A DNA stretch of 38,177 bases, taken from positions 1-38,177 of the forward strand of contig JAGRNW010000006.1 of NCBI GenBank assembly GCA_020440555.1, read 5' to 3'. The DNA comes from Chlamydiia bacterium (GTDB lineage: Bacteria > Chlamydiota > Chlamydiia > Chlamydiales > JAAKFR01). The translations under genes and the position numbers were made by a program. Shown here piece by piece: positions 15,733 to 23,258 of the stretch (positions are counted from its first letter, which is position 1; every line of letters begins with the position of its first letter). The notes below the pieces were generated by a model. The model was not told the DNA's origin. It did not search any database and saw only the letters and a list, made by a program, of their open reading frames with translations.

Positions 15733-16952
15733 GCATTAAAAGGATGAAAATGTTTGATGGGGAGATGATAGACCTATGTCTTCCATCATTTGCTGCAACA
15801 ATCATGAAGGAAAAGGGGCTGACTGTTCTGCCTGCTCTTATTGATCCTCATGTTCATTTCCGTACTCCGGGAGCCACCCATAAAGAAGATTGGAAATCAG
15901 GAGCTTTAGCGGCCATTCGCGGAGGGATTACCACTGTACTTGATATGCCCAACACTGTTCCGGCGGGGGTGAGTGCAAAACGTCTTCAGGAGAAACAAGC
16001 ACTCATTAATGAGCAACTTAAATCAATCGGCATTCCCCTGCGTTACGGCCTTTACTTGGGAGCTGATAAAAACCATTTTGAGGAAATAAGCAAAGGAAAA
16101 GAGTGTGCTTGCGCTGTTAAAATCTTTATGGGAAGTAGCATGGGAGACCTTTTAGTCGATGATCTTCCTTCTCTCGAAAGGGTGTTTGAACTCTCAGCCC
16201 AGCACGATTTACTCGTTGCGGTCCATGCGGAGGATGAAGAAATTTTGAAAGCTAATGCCAAAAAATTTCAAGGGATCACCGACCCTGCTATCCATTCTAA
16301 AATTCGTTCCCGCGAGGCGGCGATCTCTGCGACCACACTGGCCATTCATCTAGCTGCGAAATATAGAGCTCGCCTCTATATCCTTCATCTGAGCACGAAA
16401 GAAGAGGTAGATCTTGTTCGAAAAGCGAAGTTGAAAGGAATCTCTGTCTTTGCCGAAACAACTCCTCATCATCTTTTTTTGAATATCTCTGCTTATCAGC
16501 AACAAAAAACCCTTGTTCAGATGAATCCTCCTTTGAGAACAAGTGAGGACCAATCCGCTCTTTGGGAGGGGATCCATGATGGAACCATTGACACTATTGG
16601 AACTGATCATGCTCCTCATACTCTCAAAGAAAAGCAGAGACCCTATAGAGAAGCCCCTTCTGGAATTCCAGGTCTCGAAACACTCCTTCCCCTTCTCCTC
16701 AATGCTGTTTCTGAAAACAAATTGACTTTAAGAAAAGTTGTGGAACTTTGTCGATTGAATGTTGAGAAAATTTTTCGATTGCTCCCTAATCGTGACCTGG
16801 TTATGGTCGATCTAGAACTCACAAAGGAGGTGAATCCTAAGGAACTAAAAACAAAATGTGGATGGAGTCCCTATGCGGGGTATGTTTTAAAGGGATGGCC
16901 TGTTTATACCATTTTAGATGATAAATTATTCCCCGCAGCAGGAGCAAGTTAA
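15726..16952 (+). CDS. pyrC: Dihydroorotase, class I type
   Basis: Cyclises carbamoyl aspartate to dihydroorotate. 408 aa from the ATG at 15726; an ATG two codons earlier is possible, but GGAG (15714-15717) is spaced correctly (8 nt) only for 15726. The metal ligands appear as H42 and H44 in DPHVHFRTPG, the likely carboxylated lysine in CAVKIFMGSS, further His in AVHAEDEE and LYILHLS, and the catalytic Asp in GTDHAPHT. This is the long, amidohydrolase (class I) form, as opposed to the ~345 aa E. coli PyrC. It overlaps pyrB by 7 nt. Its stop codon (TAA 16950-16952) is part of the first bases of the palindromic repeat at 16949-17107. Confidence 0.94.
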   Translation: MLSIKRMKMFDGEMIDLCLPSFAATIMKEKGLTVLPALIDPHVHFRTPGATHKEDWKSGALAAIRGGITTVLDMPNTVPAGVSAKRLQEKQALINEQLKSIGIPLRYGLYLGADKNHFEEISKGKECACAVKIFMGSSMGDLLVDDLPSLERVFELSAQHDLLVAVHAEDEEILKANAKKFQGITDPAIHSKIRSREAAISATTLAIHLAAKYRARLYILHLSTKEEVDLVRKAKLKGISVFAETTPHHLFLNISAYQQQKTLVQMNPPLRTSEDQSALWEGIHDGTIDTIGTDHAPHTLKEKQRPYREAPSGIPGLETLLPLLLNAVSENKLTLRKVVELCRLNVEKIFRLLPNRDLVMVDLELTKEVNPKELKTKCGWSPYAGYVLKGWPVYTILDDKLFPAAGAS

Positions 16953-17107
16953 CCTGCGTTTCTCACGCTTTCTTGGGCAATTCGTCTAACCTTAACGGTC
17001 ATCGTAGTGAGTTTATGTGAATTGAGCACTGCCCTCACGATCATGACAGTTAGTTTCAAACATCAGAGTGGCAACTTGTCTTGAAAAAGTGTGAGAAATG
17101 CGGGCTA
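16949..17107. repeat. Family A imperfect palindrome between pyrC and a convergent small gene
   Basis: The outer arms CCTGCGTTTCTCACGCTTTCT (16953-16973, given in part as first and last bases of a 21-mer) and 17084-17104 pair in 17 of 21 positions, and three of the four differences become G-U pairs in a plus-strand RNA. Inner arms around AACGGTCATCG (about 16994) and CGATCATGACAGTT (about 17038) pair again. Its left edge TTAACCTGCGTTT resembles the family A end TTAACCTGAGTTT, and the two outer edges coincide with the stop codons of pyrC and of the reverse-strand gene at 17105. It might act as a bidirectional RNA structure between convergent genes. No intact coding gene is seen here. Confidence 0.6.
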
Positions 17108-17389
17108 GATCAGAAAAGCCTGTGGAAATACAACGAAGGTGTGAGGAGAGAGGGGGAGCTCGGGAAGACATGATAGGAGGTGTTTATGGATTTTCTCTTG
17201 GTTCTTTTTAACGTCATTGAGCGTGGAAGGGCTGTTGTCAAGATAGAGCCCAAGGTATTCTTTTCCTTCAATGATGACAAAAGAAAGAGGCTCGAGTTTG
17301 CCGCTGTCCATGATTGAAGTGAGTGCGATCTTCACCTCGGGGGTGAGACGGTAGCCGGAGAATATTTTTAATTGAGGAGCCTGATTCAT
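17105..17389 (-). CDS. Small hypothetical protein inside the pyr cluster, opposite strand
   Basis: 94 aa, beginning MNQAPQLKIFSGYRLTPEV. No signal peptide, membrane segment or known domain is recognised. The sequence mixes charged and hydrophobic stretches (SFVIIEGKEYLGLYLD and LPLSPHTFVVFPQAF) as expected of a small globular cytoplasmic protein. AGAGGA stands only 1-2 nt before the ATG, a tight spacing. It is convergent with pyrC and divergent from pyrD (26 bp between starts), so it interrupts the otherwise unidirectional operon. Either it was inserted with the palindromic repeat on its 3' side, or pyrD-pyrE-pyrF were joined later with their own promoter in the divergent gap. Reality as a gene is likely but not certain. 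Confidence 0.5.
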   Translation of the reverse strand: MNQAPQLKIFSGYRLTPEVKIALTSIMDSGKLEPLSFVIIEGKEYLGLYLDNSPSTLNDVKKNQEKIHKHLLSCLPELPLSPHTFVVFPQAFLI

Positions 17390-17415
17390 ATCCTCTCTAT
17401 AACAAAAAAAAAAAT

Positions 17416-18543
17416 ATGCAGAAACAAGATCATTTACTTCCTAAACCTTGGCCAGAGAGTCCTCCTATTTACGACATTGAAAAGTCCTACCTCGATAATG
17501 CTCAAAGGGGGCCTTTTTTTTCTGGGAAATTCCCTCCCCGCCAAATCAATCCCAAGGAAGCGTGGGTGGATTTTCTTGGGCATCAGATTTCATCGCCCTT
17601 AGGTGTGCCTGCTGGTCCTTTGCTTAATAGTAGATGGGTCCTTTTTGCAGCAAATATGGGTTTCGATATTGTCACCTACAAAACGATCCGCTCCAAACCT
17701 AAAGCTGCCCATCCTTTGCCCAATATGGTGTACGTTAAAACTGACAGATTTTTACATAAGGACGACCAACACCAACCTATTTCTCAAACTCTTTTTCCCC
17801 CTCTCACTATGGAACAACTTGCTTTGACTAACTCTTTTGGAATCCCCTCTTTTGATCGGGATTTTCTAGTCGAAGACATTGCAAAAGCTCAAGGGGGACT
17901 AAATCCTGGGCAAGTCATGATTGTTTCTTTTGTAGGGACTCCGCGCGACGGGGAAGATTTTGAAAAGGATTTTGCTGAAGCCGCTGCGATTGCCCTTGAT
18001 GGAGGGGCCACGATTTTGGAAGCTGATCTCTCGTGTCCCAATGTTTCGAGCTGCGAAGGCTCTCTTTTTACCGATCCGGGAGCTATTTATCGTATTGCCC
18101 GACACATTAAAAAGTTAAACCCTACTATCCCCCTTGTGATTAAAGTGGGAGTTGTGGGTGAAACAGCGAAACTGCGCGAAGTGATGCGAGCTGCTGCCCG
18201 GGGGGGGGTTGACGCAATCTGTGGAATCAACACAATGAGTATGCGTGTTGTGAAAGATGATGGAACTCCCGCTTTAGGCAAAGACAGAATCAGTGCTGGA
18301 GTGTGTGGAGGTCCTATTCGGGAAGTAGCCTTAGAATTTTTGCGCTGGGCTCGAACCATTAACTGCGAAGAAAATCTTGGTTTAACTATCCTGGGGACAG
18401 GAGGAGTGACCAAGGCTGAGCATTTTGACCTTTTTTTTGATGCTGGGGCTGATGTAGCGATGACGGCCCTTGGAATGATGTGGGACCCTTACCTTGCAAC
18501 CCGTTACCATTTAAGGAGAAAAAATGAAAGATGTCGTTCTTGA
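17416..18543 (+). CDS. pyrD: Dihydroorotate dehydrogenase, class 1-like
   Basis: Oxidises dihydroorotate to orotate with FMN. 375 aa. The TIM-barrel core starts near residue 55 (SSPLGVPAGPLLNSRW) after an N-terminal extension of ~55 residues. TNSFGIPSFD and the active-site loop ADLSCPNVSSCEGS follow; the Cys in SCPN is where class 1 enzymes have their base, while class 2 (quinone) enzymes have Ser. The FMN phosphate region is ILGTGGVTKAEHF, and INTMSMRVV plus AGVCGGPIREVALEFLRWA lie between. No pyrK (Fe-S/FAD partner of class 1B) is nearby, and no membrane anchor is apparent, so class 1A (fumarate) or a divergent type is possible. The N-terminal extension and YKTIRSKPKAAHPLPNMVY are unusual. 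No Shine-Dalgarno precedes the ATG. Overlaps pyrE by 20 nt. Confidence 0.88.
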   Translation: MQKQDHLLPKPWPESPPIYDIEKSYLDNAQRGPFFSGKFPPRQINPKEAWVDFLGHQISSPLGVPAGPLLNSRWVLFAANMGFDIVTYKTIRSKPKAAHPLPNMVYVKTDRFLHKDDQHQPISQTLFPPLTMEQLALTNSFGIPSFDRDFLVEDIAKAQGGLNPGQVMIVSFVGTPRDGEDFEKDFAEAAAIALDGGATILEADLSCPNVSSCEGSLFTDPGAIYRIARHIKKLNPTIPLVIKVGVVGETAKLREVMRAAARGGVDAICGINTMSMRVVKDDGTPALGKDRISAGVCGGPIREVALEFLRWARTINCEENLGLTILGTGGVTKAEHFDLFFDAGADVAMTALGMMWDPYLATRYHLRRKNERCRS

Positions 18544-19126
18544 ACTTTATAAATTAGGAGCTATTAGATTTGGTGAATTCAAGCTCAAAAGTGGGAGTGT
18601 ATCTCCCATTTATATTGATCTGAGACTTTTAGTCTCTCATCCAAAATTTTTACGTAAAATTGGACAGATGATGTGGGAGAAGATTTCTCACATCCATTTT
18701 GATGTGGTCTGTGGAGTTCCCTATACAGCCCTCCCAATAGCGACAGCGATTTCTCTTGAACACAATATCCCTATGGTGATGAAACGGAAGGAGGCCAAAG
18801 ATTATGGAACCAAAAATCTCATCGAAGGACACTTCGAAAAAGGGGCCAATTGCCTCGTGATTGAAGATCTTATTACTTCTGGAATGAGCATTTTTGAAAC
18901 TATTGGCCCTTTGGAGGAAGCTGGACTTTCTGTCAAAGATATCGTCGTCGTTCTCGACCGAGAACAGGGAGCTGCTCAAAAGATCGTTGATCGTGGATAT
19001 GCTCTTCACTCTGTGATCAAAATAGGGGAATTACTGAAGCTCTTAAAACAAGAGGAAAAAATATCCAATGGAATGTACAACAATGTCCAAGAGTACCTTT
19101 ACTCGCCGGAGTCACGCATCTCTTAA
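18524..19126 (+). CDS. pyrE: Orotate phosphoribosyltransferase, UMP-synthase type
   Basis: Transfers phosphoribosyl from PRPP to orotate, giving OMP. 200 aa. FGEFKLKSGSVSPIYIDLR at ~16-34 is the orotate-side segment, VVCGVPYTALPIAT at ~61-74 and KRKEAKDYGTKNLIEGHF at ~87-104 follow, and the PRPP motif is LVIEDLITSG at 111-120, then VVVLDREQGA. VCGVPYTALP, KDYGTK and LDREQG are characteristic of the OPRT half of animal/plant UMP synthase; E. coli PyrE has different wording at these sites. It overlaps pyrD by 20 nt and pyrF by 59 nt in another frame. AAGGAG-like sequence (18513-18517) provides a ribosome site. The final ~20 codons correspond to the linker region of the fused eukaryotic protein. 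Confidence 0.93.
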   Translation: MKDVVLELYKLGAIRFGEFKLKSGSVSPIYIDLRLLVSHPKFLRKIGQMMWEKISHIHFDVVCGVPYTALPIATAISLEHNIPMVMKRKEAKDYGTKNLIEGHFEKGANCLVIEDLITSGMSIFETIGPLEEAGLSVKDIVVVLDREQGAAQKIVDRGYALHSVIKIGELLKLLKQEEKISNGMYNNVQEYLYSPESRIS

Positions 19127-19877
19127 TCCGACAGGAGCTCATCTTCTTGAATTGATGGATAGGAAGAAGACCAATCTCGCTCTCAGCGCAGACGTGATTC
19201 ACTGTGATGATCTTCTCAAGCTTGCCGATCTTATCGGGCCTGAAATCTGTGTCCTTAAAACGCATGTCGATATCTTGGTCGACTTTAATCCCTTCTTTAT
19301 TCAAGAACTGTGCCGTCTATCTGAAAAACATGACTTTATGATTTTCGAGGATCGAAAATTTGCTGATATTGGTACAACTGTACAAAAACAGTATAGAGAT
19401 GGAATTTACAGGATCTCTGACTGGGCCCATATAACAAATGCTCACGTGATTCCAGGCCCTGGTATTATCCAAGGGCTTAAGGAGGTAGGGCTTGAAAAAA
19501 AACGAGGGCTTCTCCTGCTTGCCGAAATGTCCTCTCAAGAAAACCTAGCCACAGACAGTTATACCCATCAAGCTGTTTTATGGGCCGAAGAAAATGCTGA
19601 CTTTGTGATAGGTTTTATTTGTCGCAGAAAACTCTCTTCTCTCTCTTCTATGATTCACTTCACTCCTGGGGTCCATCTTCATAGTGGACAAGATCAGCTT
19701 GGTCAATGTTATCTTACTCCAACAGATGTGATTGAGAAAAACGAAAGCGATATCATTATTGTTGGTAGAGGCATTATTCAATCGAAAGATCCTCTTCGAA
19801 CAGCCAAAAAGTATCGGAAGGCTGCTTGGACAGCCTACAGAAATCGTGTGCAGAGAGCTGATACCCAAACAACTTGA
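19068..19877 (+). CDS. pyrF: Orotidine 5'-phosphate decarboxylase, eukaryotic UMP-synthase type
   Basis: Last step to UMP. 269 aa. NLALSADV at ~36-43, KTHVDIL (Lys64) and the catalytic FEDRKFADIGTTVQKQY (Asp95, Lys97, Asp100) are the ODC signature; AEMSSQENLAT, the phosphate-loop region and SDIIIVGRGII followed by YRKAAW complete the barrel. These match the ODC half of eukaryotic UMPS far better than E. coli PyrF (different motif context). The first ~20 residues overlap the pyrE 3' end in the +1 frame, and the ODC-homologous sequence starts right after pyrE's homology ends, so the two look like a split UMPS fusion. Alternative ATG at 19083. AGAGGA lies 12 nt before the first ATG. Last gene of the operon; no terminator is obvious in 19878-20077. 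Confidence 0.94.
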   Translation: MECTTMSKSTFTRRSHASLNPTGAHLLELMDRKKTNLALSADVIHCDDLLKLADLIGPEICVLKTHVDILVDFNPFFIQELCRLSEKHDFMIFEDRKFADIGTTVQKQYRDGIYRISDWAHITNAHVIPGPGIIQGLKEVGLEKKRGLLLLAEMSSQENLATDSYTHQAVLWAEENADFVIGFICRRKLSSLSSMIHFTPGVHLHSGQDQLGQCYLTPTDVIEKNESDIIIVGRGIIQSKDPLRTAKKYRKAAWTAYRNRVQRADTQTT

Positions 19878-19947
19878 AAAATCCGATTTGGGCAGATGCG
19901 AAAGTTCTCATGATTTATCGTACATGCTCAGGTGGATGCTCATTCTC

Positions 19948-19966
19948 GAAGTGAAATGAGTCTGTA
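19948..19966. repeat. Degenerate half copy of family B repeat
   Basis: GAAGTGAAATGAGTCTGTA matches the right arm at 31893-31909 (AAGTGGAATGAGTCTA) with two differences. It lies in the 200-bp gap between pyrF and glgC, where no gene is seen. A weak -35-like TTGATA occurs at 20011, without a convincing -10. Confidence 0.3.
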
Positions 19967-20077
19967 TGCACAACAAATAAAATGATCTAAGACGAGCATA
20001 AAAATAATGCTTGATAAGTAATTTTTAACTAAAGAAAATTAAACTATCCAGGTTGAATAATTAACCAAATAAGAATC

Positions 20078-21460
20078 ATGATAGTTAATTTCTCTTCAGA
20101 ATCTTTTTTAGATGAAATTTACCCAATTTCATGTTTAGAAAAAACGGATCGTTTTAATCTCGACCGTGTTGCGGTGATTGTTTTAGCGGGGGGGCAAGGG
20201 ACTCGTTTGAAACCTTTGACAAATGCACGTTGCAAGCCTGCCATTTCTTTTGGAGGGAGGTATAGTTTGATCGATATTCCCATCTCCCATTCATTGAATT
20301 CTGGTCTTAAAAAAATCTATGTTGTAGGACAATATCTTGCGACCTCTCTTCAAAAACATCTTTATGAGACCTATCTTCATCATGGGATCGAATCGAAGCA
20401 AATTCAGATGATTATTCCCGAAGAACGAGAAGGAACGAGGATTTGGTATAAAGGGACAGCTGATGCAATCCGTCAGAACATGGATTATTTTGCAGAAATT
20501 GATGCCGATTATTTTTTAATTCTTTCGGGCGATCAACTTTACAATATCGATTTTAGAGAAATGATCAATTTTGGAAGAAAAAATGGCGCTGACATGATCA
20601 TTGCCGCTCAGCCTGTGAATAAAAAAGACGCGAAACGGATGGGGCTTCTTAAAATTGATCATGACACCCTTCGTTTGAACGATTTTTATGAAAAACCTCA
20701 AGACGACTCTATTTTAGAAAAGTATTATACAGATGATGACTCTCTCCTTCGGATGGGCTATGAACCTCATCAAAATCGGAATTACCTGGGTTCTATGGGA
20801 ATTTACCTTTTTAAGCGACAATCTCTTTTCAATCTTTTAATGAACGATCCTCGTGCCGATTTCGGAAACCATTTGATCACGACCCAGATGAAAGAAGGAG
20901 AAGTGCGTGCCTATTTGTACGGGGGGTATTGGGAAGATATTGGAACCATTGACTCTTATTATCATGCCAATTTGGCGCTTACCCGTCACGCTGATGATAC
21001 TAAACGGGGGTTGAAATGTTATGATGAATCCCAGTTAATTTTCACTTGCCCTTACAACCTTCCTGGTGCCAAAATCAGGGGAACCAACGTGACTCAAAGT
21101 ATTCTGTGTGAAGGAGCAATCATTGAAGCTGATGAAGTGACTCATAGTATCATCGGAATCCGGAGCACAATTGGTCCACGCACTGTGATCCGTGATTCGA
21201 TCCTCATGGGAAATGAATATTATGATCGCCCCCCCTACCCAACGGGAGAACATCCCCCAAAACCAGGGATTGGACACGATTGTTTTATCCAAAAAACCAT
21301 TATTGATGAAAATGTAACCATTGGAAATCGTGTCAAACTCATTAATAAACAACATCTTTACGAATATGAAAGCTCTCCGGGAGAACCTAAACTTTATGTC
21401 AAAGATGGGGTCATGATCGTTCCTCGTGGAAGCTTTCTTCCAGACGACTATATTTTTTAG
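20078..21460 (+). CDS. glgC: Glucose-1-phosphate adenylyltransferase
   Basis: Makes ADP-glucose, the donor for bacterial glycogen synthesis. 460 aa. Nucleotidyltransferase motif VIVLAGGQGTRLKPLTNARCKPA begins at residue ~33, followed by GGRYSLIDIPISHSLNSG, the catalytic-site segment SGDQLYNID (~145-153), and the sugar-site sequence GSMGIYLFKR (~240-249). YWEDIGTIDSYYHANLAL precedes a C-terminal left-handed beta-helix with hexapeptide repeats (residues ~330-440), as in other GlgC. The first ~30 residues precede the motif, similar in length to plant-type subunits. Chlamydiae make glycogen with GlgC, so the gene is expected. No strong Shine-Dalgarno is visible. The metallophosphoesterase gene follows after 26 bp, as in the Chlamydia CT488-CT489 pair. 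Confidence 0.95.
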   Translation: MIVNFSSESFLDEIYPISCLEKTDRFNLDRVAVIVLAGGQGTRLKPLTNARCKPAISFGGRYSLIDIPISHSLNSGLKKIYVVGQYLATSLQKHLYETYLHHGIESKQIQMIIPEEREGTRIWYKGTADAIRQNMDYFAEIDADYFLILSGDQLYNIDFREMINFGRKNGADMIIAAQPVNKKDAKRMGLLKIDHDTLRLNDFYEKPQDDSILEKYYTDDDSLLRMGYEPHQNRNYLGSMGIYLFKRQSLFNLLMNDPRADFGNHLITTQMKEGEVRAYLYGGYWEDIGTIDSYYHANLALTRHADDTKRGLKCYDESQLIFTCPYNLPGAKIRGTNVTQSILCEGAIIEADEVTHSIIGIRSTIGPRTVIRDSILMGNEYYDRPPYPTGEHPPKPGIGHDCFIQKTIIDENVTIGNRVKLINKQHLYEYESSPGEPKLYVKDGVMIVPRGSFLPDDYIF

Positions 21461-21486
21461 AATGAATTTGCTACCCTTTCGTGCAT

Positions 21487-22254
21487 ATGAAGATATGGGC
21501 AATGGGAGATTTGCACTTAAGTGTAGGTGTTCCCGAAAAAAAAATGGATGTTTTTGGTCCTGAATGGGTCGGCTACATGGACAACATAGCAGCCAACTGG
21601 AGGTCCGCTGTTGCTCCTGAGGATCTGGTATTGATTCCCGGTGATATTTCTTGGGCGATGAAACTTTCGGAGGTAGAAAAGGATTTTGCCTGGATAGAGG
21701 CGTTGCCTGGGAAAAAGGTGATGATTCGAGGCAATCATGATTACTGGTGGAGTTCTGTATCTAAAGTGAAAAAGATTTTGCCTCCCTCCTGTTCGATCAT
21801 CCAAAATGATGCTGTGACTATTGAAAATATCACAATTGGAGGAGCGCGTTTGTGGGATACTCCAGAATATCATTTTACGCAGATCATTGATGTGAAAGAT
21901 GGGCAAATGAAATCTGAAGAGAAAACGGAGGATGAGAAGATTTTCTTGAGGGAGTTAGGACGATTGGAGAGAAGTTTAAAAGCCATGGATCAAGGGGCGC
22001 ACTTAAAGATTGTCATGACTCATTATCCTCCAATTGGCTTAGATCTAAAACCTTCCCGCGTTTCGAAAATGTTAGAAACTTATGGTGTGAATCTGTGTGT
22101 ATTTGGGCATTTGCACAGTGTGAAGCAGGAGGGTATAAGGCTATTTGGGAAGAGGGGGAAGATAGGGTATTATTTAACCTCGGCTGATTATTTGAATTTT
22201 TCCCCTTTTTTATTGAGCGATGAAGAAATTCTGGGTAAAAGCTCTCTCAATTGA
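21487..22254 (+). CDS. Calcineurin-like metallophosphoesterase
   Basis: 255 aa. It has the full dinuclear metal signature in order: GDLHLS near residue 6, GDISWAMKL near 50, RGNHDYWW near 80, then MTHYPP near 175 and FGHLHSVK near 200. ATG at 21487 is preferred over the in-frame GTG at 21481 because MKIWAMGDLHLS starts exactly at the first strand. Substrate unknown; phosphodiesters or phosphoproteins are usual. The sequence resembles a conserved chlamydial phosphohydrolase (CT488 in my recollection) that also neighbours glgC. The 3' end overlaps the convergent reverse-strand gene at 22188 by 67 bp, a large convergent overlap. Confidence 0.9.
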   Translation: MKIWAMGDLHLSVGVPEKKMDVFGPEWVGYMDNIAANWRSAVAPEDLVLIPGDISWAMKLSEVEKDFAWIEALPGKKVMIRGNHDYWWSSVSKVKKILPPSCSIIQNDAVTIENITIGGARLWDTPEYHFTQIIDVKDGQMKSEEKTEDEKIFLRELGRLERSLKAMDQGAHLKIVMTHYPPIGLDLKPSRVSKMLETYGVNLCVFGHLHSVKQEGIRLFGKRGKIGYYLTSADYLNFSPFLLSDEEILGKSSLN

Positions 22255-23222
22255 TAGAAAATCTGGTCATTATGATCCAAGGGTGTCTCTTCATCCATAG
22301 TCTTTCGCTTTTCAATCAACGCTTGCAATTTCTTTTGGGGCTCTTTTCGTCCCATCTCTCCATAAAATGCCAACAGTGCCATCATATAGTCGATGAGATC
22401 TTCTTCCAATTCGAGCATTGGCAACGTCTTCTTTGCCAATTCCAAAAAGAGTAGATGATGACTCTCTTCAGCTAAAAAAAGAAGCATTTCTAAATTGAGC
22501 TGAACGCTCAGATGTTTCTCTTCGATCAATTTTTCAAGCAATGCAAACCCCTCCTCGGGATCTTTGAGGGCAAGCGCACGCCCCCTCAGGTAAGCAAACC
22601 AATGGGTGTCTTCGACAAATGGATCAAACCCTTCAAGAAGTTCAAGGGCGTAATTTCCATTTTCGTTTTCAATCTGATCGAGAATTGCATGATAGATGAA
22701 GTTTTCCAGATCATTTGCTAGGTAAGATTGGAGCTCCAAAAAGACAGTTTTTGGATCAACCCCAGCATCGACATTTTCTTCTAAAATTGATTGAACAGTT
22801 GCAAGTTGATCTTGCAGGGCTTCGCTAATGGTAGAGTCTCCTCGGTTATAGAGACAGATCAAATTTTCCAGCTCATCGCAGATGATAGAAAGAGATTGTT
22901 TTTCTGGAACAAAGCGTCGCCATAGTTCAAAGAAGAGGAGATAGGCATGATCTTTTTTAACTCCATCTTTCCAACCTTTCGTAAGATCCTTGAAAAGATC
23001 TTCAGGTGTATCGTACTTCTCGGAAATTTCTTCAAACATTTTGGGGTTGAGAGAAAATCCCAGCTCTGCAAGCTCCTCAAAGAGCCTTTCCTCAGGAAAA
23101 GTACGAAAATCCTCCTTTTGCCAAGACTCAAATGTATAGGGAGTTCCCTCAGCTTCTTCTTTGAGGACGATTGGAAGATTCATCAGTAAAAGATTATAAG
23201 CAGCTTTTTTTTGTAATTCCAT
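22188..23222 (-). CDS. Acidic, helical cytoplasmic protein of unknown function
   Basis: 344 aa from the ATG at 23222 (a TTG at 23258 would add 12 residues, but lacks support). The sequence is very acidic, leucine-rich and almost entirely helical, with repeated patterns such as FALLEKLIEEKHLSVQLNLE and LFLELAKKTLPMLELEEDL reminiscent of TPR- or HEAT-like helical repeats, though no consensus repeat is clear. No signal peptide or membrane helix. Directly downstream of the copper ATPase (36 nt) on the same strand, so probably co-transcribed, and convergent with the metallophosphoesterase with 67 bp overlap. No family is recognised; a chlamydial-specific protein is likely. Confidence 0.65.
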   Translation of the reverse strand: MELQKKAAYNLLLMNLPIVLKEEAEGTPYTFESWQKEDFRTFPEERLFEELAELGFSLNPKMFEEISEKYDTPEDLFKDLTKGWKDGVKKDHAYLLFFELWRRFVPEKQSLSIICDELENLICLYNRGDSTISEALQDQLATVQSILEENVDAGVDPKTVFLELQSYLANDLENFIYHAILDQIENENGNYALELLEGFDPFVEDTHWFAYLRGRALALKDPEEGFALLEKLIEEKHLSVQLNLEMLLFLAEESHHLLFLELAKKTLPMLELEEDLIDYMMALLAFYGEMGRKEPQKKLQALIEKRKTMDEETPLDHNDQIFYQLRELLPRISSSLNKKGEKFK

Positions 23223-23258
23223 TTTGTCATTGTGAAGTAGTTGTGTAATCAAAAACAA

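Noticed and set aside
16949-17107. Remnant transposase
   Set aside because: The minus-strand frame across this stretch gives a short peptide without transposase motifs; the palindrome alone explains the sequence.
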